Below are positions 45,236 through 52,000 of a stretch of DNA of 64,000 bases, piece after piece. The stretch is from assembly GCA_963843525.1 (NCBI GenBank), contig CAWJKM010000007.1:1054001-1118000 (forward strand), in the 5' to 3' direction. Position numbers and translations under genes: made by a program. The notes under the pieces were generated by a model. It was not told the origin of the DNA. It made no database searches and saw only the letters and a program-made list of their open reading frames with translations. This DNA comes from DATJPR01 sp963843525. Its GTDB lineage: Bacteria; Bacteroidota; Ignavibacteria; UBA10030; UBA6906. The stretch's first letter is position 1, and each line of letters starts with the position of its first letter.

Positions 45236-45940
45236 TCAGGCTCCGATCTTTGCGATCCGTATTCCATAGGCCAGCAAAGCCGCCAGCACCGGAATCGAAA
45301 GTGCAGAGCACAAAGCGCGGAAGGTGGAGAGCCGGTGAGCAACGCGCACGCCAATCACAAGCAATATCCAAGACCAGAGCACAGCAATACTATCGATAGC
45401 AAGGAGCCCGATGTATGCCGCAGGATTGATCACTATGGGCGGTGGATTCGACTCGAAGAAATATTCGCCGAAGAGCGCAATCTCGACAGGAAACACCAGG
45501 ACGAGAGACCATACAATCGGAATTGTCGCATACGCCACCACGGCAAGCGTCTGTCGCATCGACGAACGACCGCCAAACACCCGCGACGTCACCCGCAGAA
45601 CGATGCTGATGACGAAGACCGAAAGAGCCCCCAGAACCGGGCCGGCAACAAGGCTGACACCCAGGACTCCGCCGAGTCCGCCGAGGAGCCGTCCGTAGCT
45701 TCCGTACCACAGTATTGTCACTGCGAACGCAATCCCAAAAAACATTGTGAGGAACACTGTGTAGTTCTTGTGTTTTGCGATGGCAATCTTATGCATCGTT
45801 GCGCGCGGGGCCTCAAGAAGAGACCACGATGTGTGGAAGAGGTCAAGCGTATCGATTTTGGCCTGCACGTACGACTTGCACGAAACACACACCACAGCCA
45901 GATCATCGTTCTCGACGCCACAGACCGGGCAAACGAGCAT
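45236..45940 (-). CDS. Yip1-family membrane protein with N-terminal zinc ribbon
   Basis: The 234-residue protein opens with a zinc ribbon (CPVCGVEND and CVSCKSY) and then has about five membrane segments typical of the Yip1 domain. ATG 45940 follows AGGAGA by 6 bases; the longer frame to 45973 has no such site. The role is unknown. It may share an operon with the zincin and hemerythrin genes. Confidence 0.8.
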   Translation of the reverse strand: MLVCPVCGVENDDLAVVCVSCKSYVQAKIDTLDLFHTSWSLLEAPRATMHKIAIAKHKNYTVFLTMFFGIAFAVTILWYGSYGRLLGGLGGVLGVSLVAGPVLGALSVFVISIVLRVTSRVFGGRSSMRQTLAVVAYATIPIVWSLVLVFPVEIALFGEYFFESNPPPIVINPAAYIGLLAIDSIAVLWSWILLVIGVRVAHRLSTFRALCSALSIPVLAALLAYGIRIAKIGA

Positions 45941-46047
45941 GATTTCTCCTGTGACTCGAATGGATTGCCTCAACTACCGAGAAATGAATTAGTTAAAGGT
46001 ACGAGTTTTTCCTCTCCCGAGCAATTTCCTTCGATTTCTTCGCTTCC

Positions 46048-47457
46048 TCACGTTGTGAGCGGCGCAAATTTCGCGGTGAAATGGCGAAGCATGGGAGGTT
46101 CCTCCACAATACGATACCCGGGGAATTCCTCCCGGTGCGCAAAGGCTTCCGTCACAATCTCAATGACGTAATCAATATGACTCTGTGTGTAGACCCTCCG
46201 GGGGATGGCAAGACGTACAAGCTCCATCCGTGCCGGATGAAATGTTCCTTTCTCGTCCGTCCGCCCGAACATCACGCTACCGATTTCGACCGAACGGATC
46301 CCGCCCCGGCGATATAATTCGACAACCAGCGACTGTCCGGGAAATTTGTCCGGCGGAATGTGGGGCAGAAATCTTTTCGCATTCAGGTAGATTGCGTGGC
46401 CCCCGGGGGGCTGGAGAATCGGCACACCGGCAGCCGTCAACTTCTCTCCGAGATATTCAATGGAACGGATCCGGTACTGGAGGTAGTGCTCATCCAGGAC
46501 CTCATCGAGACCCTGGGCAATCGCTTCAAGGTCCCTTCCGGCGAGACCGCCATACGTCGGGAATCCCTCGGTAACGATCAGGAGGTTCCGCGCATTCCGG
46601 GCAAGTGCATCATCGTTAAGGGCAAGGAAGCCTCCCATGTTCACAATTGCGTCCTTCTTCGCGCTCATCGTCGCACCGTCGGCGTATGAAAACATCTCCT
46701 GCACAATGGAGCGGACTGAGACATCCCGGTAGCCCGGTTCACGGAGCTTGATGAAGTAGGCATTCTCAGCAAACCGGCAAGCGTCGAGAAAAAACGGGAT
46801 GCCGTGCTCATGACAGAGTCTGCTGGTCTCCCTGATATTCGCCATGGAAACCGGCTGTCCCCCACCGGAGTTGTTCGTCACCGTGATCATGCAGAGCGGA
46901 ATCGACGAGGGGCCGACCCTCGCAATAAGCTCCTTCAATGCCGGGATGTTCATATTGCCCTTGAAGTCCGCCACCAGATCCGGATCCTGGCCTTCGGCGG
47001 TTGGCAAATCCACGGCCTCTGCGCCAGAGTACTCGACATTCGCTCGCGTCGTATCGAAATGGCTGTTGTTCGGGACGATCCGTCCTTTTCCTCCCACAAT
47101 GGAAAAGAGGATTCTCTCGGCGGCCCTCCCCTGGTGCGTAGGGATTACGAATTGGAATCCCATGAGATCCTTCACGACGCGCTCAAAGCGGTAGAAGCTT
47201 CGCGCTCCCGCGTACGACTCATCGCCCTGCATCATTCCCGCCCACTGGGCCGCACTCATCGCTGCGGTCCCGCTATCCGTCAGTAAGTCGATCAGCACCT
47301 TCTCTGCAGGCACGAGGAAGAGATTGTACCACCCCCCCTGCAACACTTCTTCCCGCTCCTCCACGGTGGTGAAGTGGATCGGCTCAACTGTCTTGATTTT
47401 GAACGGCTCGATAATCGTTTTCATGGGAGAGGACGAGAGCATGTCATTCGGTTGCAT
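46048..47457 (-). CDS. tnaA: Tryptophanase-type beta-eliminating lyase
   Basis: The PLP enzyme (469 residues) belongs to the tryptophanase/tyrosine phenol-lyase family: IDLLTDSGTAAM, VIPTHQGRAAE, FLDACRFAENAYFI and PLP lysine in MSAKKDAIV. At the position of the phenol-binding Arg of tyrosine phenol-lyase it has Ile (RSVEIGSVMF), as in tryptophanase, so indole release from tryptophan is the better call. The start is uncertain (47457, 47442 or 47424). ATG 47457 overlaps apt by 14 bases. Confidence 0.85.
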   Translation of the reverse strand: MQPNDMLSSSPMKTIIEPFKIKTVEPIHFTTVEEREEVLQGGWYNLFLVPAEKVLIDLLTDSGTAAMSAAQWAGMMQGDESYAGARSFYRFERVVKDLMGFQFVIPTHQGRAAERILFSIVGGKGRIVPNNSHFDTTRANVEYSGAEAVDLPTAEGQDPDLVADFKGNMNIPALKELIARVGPSSIPLCMITVTNNSGGGQPVSMANIRETSRLCHEHGIPFFLDACRFAENAYFIKLREPGYRDVSVRSIVQEMFSYADGATMSAKKDAIVNMGGFLALNDDALARNARNLLIVTEGFPTYGGLAGRDLEAIAQGLDEVLDEHYLQYRIRSIEYLGEKLTAAGVPILQPPGGHAIYLNAKRFLPHIPPDKFPGQSLVVELYRRGGIRSVEIGSVMFGRTDEKGTFHPARMELVRLAIPRRVYTQSHIDYVIEIVTEAFAHREEFPGYRIVEEPPMLRHFTAKFAPLTT

Positions 47458-47971
47458 ATCGTATCAGCGAGAAGATTTCCCTCCCCGCCAGCCGGTTCCT
47501 CCCCTTCAAAAAGTCGAGCTCGATGAGGAACGAGATTCCTGCGACGCTTCCGCCAAGCCTTTCAATGAGAGTGCAAGCCGCAAGAATGGTTCCACCCGTC
47601 GCGAGCAGGTCGTCATGCAGAAGGACTTTCATCCCGGGGTGGATTGCGTCATTATGGACTTCGATGGCATCCGTACCATATTCAAGCGAGTATTCCTGGC
47701 GAGTGACTGGCGCCGGCAGTTTCCCGGGTTTCCGAATCGGCACGAAGCCGATGCCGAGCCTGTACGCAAGGGGAGCACCGAGAATGAATCCGCGCGATTC
47801 GATCCCGGCCACAATGTCATACTTCTGCCCCTGGTAGTGCGCCACCAATGCGTCCACCGCCTCGTGGAACATCGCCGGATCCTTGAGCAGAGTGGTGATA
47901 TCCCGGAACATGATCCCCGGTTTCGGGAAATCTGGAACAGTTCGGACAGCCGATCGCAGATCAGAAGTCAT
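47444..47971 (-). CDS. apt: Adenine phosphoribosyltransferase
   Basis: Apt salvages adenine to AMP with PRPP. The 175-residue product has FPKPGIMFRDITTLL, IESRGFILGAPLA and the PRPP loop LLHDDLLATGGTILA. It sits between the enoyl-CoA hydratase gene (4 bases away) and tnaA. Such a mixed operon is unusual but the spacing leaves little doubt about co-transcription. Confidence 0.95.
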   Translation of the reverse strand: MTSDLRSAVRTVPDFPKPGIMFRDITTLLKDPAMFHEAVDALVAHYQGQKYDIVAGIESRGFILGAPLAYRLGIGFVPIRKPGKLPAPVTRQEYSLEYGTDAIEVHNDAIHPGMKVLLHDDLLATGGTILAACTLIERLGGSVAGISFLIELDFLKGRNRLAGREIFSLIRYATE

Positions 47972-47974
47972 ACG

Positions 47975-48757
47975 TTACCATTTGTTGGGCTTATGACTGA
48001 GAAACGCTTCGATTCCTTGCTTGCAGTCCGGCGTCATTCTTGCGGCTGCGTTCACATTCGAGGAAAAATCGAGAGCATCCACGAGGTTCAACCCCCCGAG
48101 TTTGGCGATCAGCTCTTTCGTGAAGGCCATCGAGGTCGCACTGTTTTTTTCAATCAGCTGAAGAGCAAGCCGGTCCACCGCAGAATGCAGATCGTCGTCG
48201 GGTACGATGGCGCTCACCAAGCCCATATTCAGCGCTTCGCGTGCGGTGAGGAGATCCGCACCCAGAGCAAGTTCCCGCGCCCGTCCTTCGCCGACCCGCC
48301 GGATGAGGAATGTCATCACAATGGCGGGAACGAATCCGATGCGAGCCTCGGTATACCCGAATTGGGATTGCTTCTCTCCCGCAATGACGAAATCGCACAC
48401 TGTCGCCAGACCGCATCCCCCGGCAAGCGCGGGGCCATGGACAGCCGCGATGACCGGCTTTCGCAATTCGTACACCGTGCGGAACAGGTAGGCGAGCTTG
48501 TTCGAATCCACCCGGTTCTCCTCCAGGTCGTGTGTGGAGATCCGTTGAAGATATTCGAGGTCCGCTCCTGCACAGAAGGCTGGTCCTTTCGCGTCCAGGA
48601 CAATAACCTTGACGGATGGTTCGCGGGCAGCGGCAAGAAAAGCATTTGTCAGCTCGGAGACCATGACGTCGTCGAGGGCATTTCGCTTTTCGGGGCGATT
48701 CAAAGTGATCGCCGCTTTCCGCCCATTTTGTCGGTATGTGATCTGACTAAAATTCAT
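47975..48757 (-). CDS. Enoyl-CoA hydratase/isomerase, methylglutaconyl-CoA hydratase-like
   Basis: The 260-residue crotonase-fold protein has AFCAGADLEYL, the oxyanion loop GPALAGGCGLATVCDFV and TEARIGFVPAIV. The first catalytic Glu of short-chain hydratases is Gly here, while the second (in TEARIG) is present. This Gly/Glu pattern and the VPAIV block resemble LiuC-type methylglutaconyl-CoA hydratases of leucine degradation. The substrate is therefore inferred. The promoter lies so close to the ATG that the mRNA may be leaderless. Confidence 0.87.
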   Translation of the reverse strand: MNFSQITYRQNGRKAAITLNRPEKRNALDDVMVSELTNAFLAAAREPSVKVIVLDAKGPAFCAGADLEYLQRISTHDLEENRVDSNKLAYLFRTVYELRKPVIAAVHGPALAGGCGLATVCDFVIAGEKQSQFGYTEARIGFVPAIVMTFLIRRVGEGRARELALGADLLTAREALNMGLVSAIVPDDDLHSAVDRLALQLIEKNSATSMAFTKELIAKLGGLNLVDALDFSSNVNAAARMTPDCKQGIEAFLSHKPNKW

Positions 48758-48762
48758 GCTGA

Positions 48763-48791
48763 AAAATAGGGATAATACAAAGCAGAATCAA
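48763..48791 (-). promoter_or_regulatory. Predicted promoter of the enoyl-CoA hydratase-apt-tnaA operon
   Basis: On the minus strand TTGATT (48791-48786), a 17-base spacer and TATTTT (48768-48763) end only 5 bases before the ATG at 48757. No Shine-Dalgarno sequence is present, which fits a leaderless transcript. Confidence 0.55.
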
Positions 48792-48854
48792 CGATTTTTC
48801 GCGATCCGGGGACGATTCTGAAAGATAATTCGGCAAGACCGTTGAAGCCTGATT

Positions 48855-48903
48855 ACAAAAAAAACGCTCCTGCCGTCAAAGTCTGAAGGCAGAAGCGTTG
48901 TTT
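48855..48903 (-). terminator. Terminator of glnA
   Basis: AACGCT-CC-TGCC (48863-48874) pairs with GGCA-GA-AGCGTT (48888-48899), giving two helices around a small internal loop. On the minus strand a run of eight Ts follows. It ends the asnC-glnA transcript. Confidence 0.78.
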
Positions 48904-48945
48904 GTCCAGAAACGTAATCCCCTCGGCGACTCCCCTATCCGTCAA

Positions 48946-48987
48946 AGATGTGGTGTGGATTACTCATTTTGAAAGAACACCACATCT
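48946..48987 (-). repeat. Perfect 11-bp inverted repeat between glnA and its terminator
   Basis: AGATGTGGTGT (48946-48956) is the exact inverse complement of ACACCACATCT (48977-48987), with a 20-base loop. It lies 30 bases downstream of the glnA stop and ahead of the terminator. It could protect the mRNA 3' end or form part of a small RNA. Confidence 0.65.
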
Positions 48988-49016
48988 CCACAGTTTTCGG
49001 ATCACCGTCGGGCCTA

Positions 49017-50450
49017 TTAGACGTCATAATACAGGCCGAACTCGTACGGATGGGGCCGAAGCGCCATCGCTTTCACTTCCTTCTCCATCTTGTACGAGAT
49101 CCATGTTTCCACGACCTCTTCACTGAAGACGCCGCCACGCAACAGGAAATCGTGATCCTGTTCCAGAGCGTGGAGTGCTTCCTCGAGTGAGCCGGGAGTT
49201 GAAGGGACCTTACTCAATTCTTCAGGCCCGAGTTCATAAATATCCTTATCCAGAGGTTCACCCGGGTCGATCTTGTTCATGATCCCATCGAGGCCCGCGA
49301 GCAGCAGAGCGGAGAACGCAAGGTACGGATTGCATGAGGCATCGGGACAGCGGAACTCGATCCGCTTCGCCTTCGGACTGTTGGAGTACATCGGGATGCG
49401 CACCGATGCGCTCCGGTTTCGCTGTGAGTAGGCAAGGTTGACCGGCGCTTCAAAACCCGGAACCAGACGCTTGTACGAGTTCGTTGTCGGATTGGTGAGA
49501 GCGCAAAGAGCGGGCGCGTGCTTGAGCAAGCCGCCCACATAGTAGAGGGCGTTGTCACTCAGGTTCGCGTATCCGTTGCCGTAAAACAACGGCTTGCCGT
49601 TTTTCCAGAGGCTCTGGTGCACATGCATGCCTGAGCCGTTGTCACCATAGATTGGCTTGGGCATGAAGGTCACCGTCTTTCCGCGACGGTAGGCGGTATT
49701 CTTGATGACGTGTTTGAAAAGGAGAAGGTTGTCGGCGCACTTCAACAACGGGGTGAACCGCATGTCGATCTCAGACTGACCCGCGGTGGCCACCTCATGA
49801 TGTTGCGCTTCAATATCGATTCCTGCAGCGATCAGGTTCAGTGTCATTTCGTTCCGGAGGTCCTGCAGGTGATCGGACGGAGGCACCGGGAAATACCCCT
49901 CCTTGTTCCGGATCTTGTAACCGAGGTTCGGCATCTCATCGCGCCCGGAGTTCCAACGCCCTTCGATAGAATCGAGGTAGTAGTAGCTGTTGTGACCGTT
50001 GGTATCGTAGCGGACGTCGTCGAAGATGAAGAACTCCGCCTCGGGCCCGAAAAACGCCGTGTCGGCGATTCCCGTGGATTTCAGGTAGGCTTCGGCCTTA
50101 TGGGCGATTGACCGGGGATCGCGGTCGTATCCCTCTCCCGTCATGGGGTCACGAATGTCGCAGATCATGCTGAGTGTCTTCACATCAATGAATTCATCGA
50201 TGAAAGCACTGTGCGGATCGGGGATGATCAACATGTCGCTTTCGTTGATGGCCCTCCACCCGCGTATGCTTGATCCATCGAATCCGAATCCATGTTCGAA
50301 CGAGCTTTCCTCGAGCTGGGTGACGGGTACGGTGAAATGCTGCCACAGTCCCGGAAGGTCGACGAACTTGAAATCGATCATTCTTACACCCTGGTCTTTG
50401 ATCATTTTGAAGACCGTATTGACGGCACTGGTGCCCGGCTTTTTCGCCAT
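49017..50450 (-). CDS. glnA: Glutamine synthetase, type I
   Basis: GlnA makes glutamine from glutamate and ammonia. The 477-residue product has FDGSSIRGW, EAEFFIFD, NGSGMHVHQSL, KRLVPGFEAPVN and RIEFRCPDASCNPYLAF. A Tyr in DKDIYELGPEE matches the adenylylation site of the beta-type enzyme. ATG 50450 starts directly at the family N-terminus; the frame is open upstream only by chance. It follows an AsnC/Lrp regulator by 44 bases, and gltD is at the window's right end. Confidence 0.96.
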   Translation of the reverse strand: MAKKPGTSAVNTVFKMIKDQGVRMIDFKFVDLPGLWQHFTVPVTQLEESSFEHGFGFDGSSIRGWRAINESDMLIIPDPHSAFIDEFIDVKTLSMICDIRDPMTGEGYDRDPRSIAHKAEAYLKSTGIADTAFFGPEAEFFIFDDVRYDTNGHNSYYYLDSIEGRWNSGRDEMPNLGYKIRNKEGYFPVPPSDHLQDLRNEMTLNLIAAGIDIEAQHHEVATAGQSEIDMRFTPLLKCADNLLLFKHVIKNTAYRRGKTVTFMPKPIYGDNGSGMHVHQSLWKNGKPLFYGNGYANLSDNALYYVGGLLKHAPALCALTNPTTNSYKRLVPGFEAPVNLAYSQRNRSASVRIPMYSNSPKAKRIEFRCPDASCNPYLAFSALLLAGLDGIMNKIDPGEPLDKDIYELGPEELSKVPSTPGSLEEALHALEQDHDFLLRGGVFSEEVVETWISYKMEKEVKAMALRPHPYEFGLYYDV

Positions 50451-50494
50451 TGTAAATCCTCGCTGTTGTGAGAGTTGGAAAGGAACGAATTCTC

Positions 50495-50956
50495 TTATTT
50501 TGTCGATTCGATTTTGAGTCGAAGCGTTTCTTTCGACGTGGAAAGGACCACATTTGTTCTTGTGCTCTGCACCCCCGCCCACGACTGGATTTTTGCCAGA
50601 AGCTTTTCCAGGGAGGTCGTGTTGCTCGTTCGCACCTTCAGAAGGTGACCGCCTTCGCCGGTGATTGCATGGCACTCGAGTATTTCATCAAGGGCCGCGG
50701 TATGCTCAATAAACTGGTGATAGTGCCGCGACGAATCTATCGTGACGAAGATGAAGGCCGTGACATCCCTGCCGACTTTCGCGGGATCGACAGTGGCGTA
50801 GTAGCCGGTGATGATGCCCCCCTCCTCCAGTTTGCGCAATCGCTCGCTCACCGACGGCAGAGAGAGCCCTACCGCCTCCGCGAGGTCGTTCCGCCGCGTC
50901 CGCCCCTTGCGCTGGAGCGTTTCCAGAATTTTCGTATCAATGTCGTCGATCATCAT
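50495..50956 (-). CDS. AsnC/Lrp-family transcriptional regulator
   Basis: The 153-residue protein has an N-terminal winged helix (IDDIDTKILETLQRKGRTRRNDLAEAVGLS, split over residues 3-32) and a C-terminal RAM ligand-binding domain (AFIFVTID to LLKVRTSN). It probably senses an amino acid, possibly glutamine, and controls glnA just downstream; the effector is inferred only. Start is ATG 50956 or the adjacent ATG 50953. An upstream in-frame ATG at 51007 overlaps the -10 box and is unlikely. Confidence 0.88.
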   Translation of the reverse strand: MMIDDIDTKILETLQRKGRTRRNDLAEAVGLSLPSVSERLRKLEEGGIITGYYATVDPAKVGRDVTAFIFVTIDSSRHYHQFIEHTAALDEILECHAITGEGGHLLKVRTSNTTSLEKLLAKIQSWAGVQSTRTNVVLSTSKETLRLKIESTK

Positions 50957-50968
50957 CAAAATGGATAG

Positions 50969-51013
50969 GGCGCCATCCGGCGCCTTAGTAAGTAAGGAAA
51001 CCCACACATTATA
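50969..51013 (-). promoter_or_regulatory. -10 box and GC-rich hairpin in the asnC leader
   Basis: On the minus strand a perfect TATAAT (51013-51008) is followed in the expected leader by GGCGCC-GGAT-GGCGCC (50984-50969), a 6-bp hairpin ending 12 bases before the ATG. A TTGACA at 51048-51043 is too far upstream (29 bases) to be its -35. The hairpin may affect translation, or its dyad may be an operator. Confidence 0.45.
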
Positions 51014-51049
51014 CTTAACAAAATAAGGTTAGAAAACGTAAGTGTCAAG

Positions 51050-51666
51050 AGGAAAGAAAAAAAATATTTCTCTCCCCGTTCAGGGGCCTTCGCGGAAGCC
51101 CTGAGAGGAACAACGGAAGACACGCAATCCCGCCTGGCGCTTGATCCAGGTTCGTTGATGCGTTGAGGGGAGGTCCTGCGACTCTCCGTCATTCCTGCTC
51201 CTCCAGGTGCGTCATCACTCGCAATGGCTGGATCGTAAAATGCTCCCCGACCGGCCTCCCCTGTCTCACCTGCAAATCACTGGCATAGATTCGACGTTTG
51301 GCCACGCCTGACCACTTCACGGAAGCCTCCTGCGGAACGGTGCTCACGTTGAAGAGTCTCTGGCACTCGATCACCTGCCCGGGAAAACCCCATCACCTCA
51401 ATCAACTCTTCTCCCGGCCTCGGGAACTCACTTGATGTCGAGCCTGTTTCGCTTAGAGTGGAAGAATAGAGCCCATTTCGAAGTGAAAAACATGGTTATC
51501 CCCCCTCTCCGGGTCTGTATCCTCACGGGCGAGCTTCCTGCTCGATTTCGTCCTGACTTTGCCGGCGGGCCATGCAACGCTGCCCCAAAGATTCGTCGAG
51601 AAGTCTCGCGATTCCCAACACCTGCTGCTGTAAACTCTCTCCATCACAAAACGAAGGGATGGTCCC
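51050..51666. other. Largely empty intergenic region with one possible gene remnant
   Basis: These 617 bases carry no complete gene. A 61-codon frame (51189-51374, minus) reads like the C-terminal tail of a larger protein (RLFNVSTVPQEASVKWSG), loosely similar to the last domain of alpha-mannosidase-type hydrolases. An in-frame stop lies 8 codons upstream of its GTG, with no gene beyond it. It may be a decayed fragment. Confidence 0.35.
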
Positions 51667-51963
51667 ATGTTTGTTTCCCGTGAAGTTTTCCACTGCAAGC
51701 CGGGTCACGCGAAGGATCTGGTAGCCGTTTTCAAAAAGCTCAGCCCCATGATGAAGGAAATGGGAGTCAGTGACATGCGCATCTTCACCGATATCAGTGG
51801 ACAACCCTATTGGACGGTGGTCGTCGAGCAGGAAGTGAAAAGCCTCGATGAGTTTGCAGAACTTTCGAGAACGACCATGGCGGACCCCCGCGTGTCCGGA
51901 ATTTTTGCCGGCTACCACGAACACGTCATCGGGGGCACCAGGGAGATCTACAAACGAGAGTAG
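51667..51963 (+). CDS. Small dimeric alpha-beta barrel protein
   Basis: The 98-residue protein (start MFVSREVFHCKPGHAKDLV, end GTREIYKRE) has the alternating strand-helix pattern of NIPSNAP/antibiotic-monooxygenase-like barrels. AAGGGA lies about seven bases upstream of the ATG. The role is unknown. It converges with the TonB receptor gene. Confidence 0.75.
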   Translation: MFVSREVFHCKPGHAKDLVAVFKKLSPMMKEMGVSDMRIFTDISGQPYWTVVVEQEVKSLDEFAELSRTTMADPRVSGIFAGYHEHVIGGTREIYKRE

Positions 51964-52000
51964 CATCTGACTGCTTCTCCTGACCGGGAGTGTGCGAGGG

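Noticed and set aside
51432..51683. 83-codon + strand frame ahead of the small barrel-protein gene
   Set aside because: It overlaps the start of the better-supported gene at 51667 in another frame and has no family likeness.
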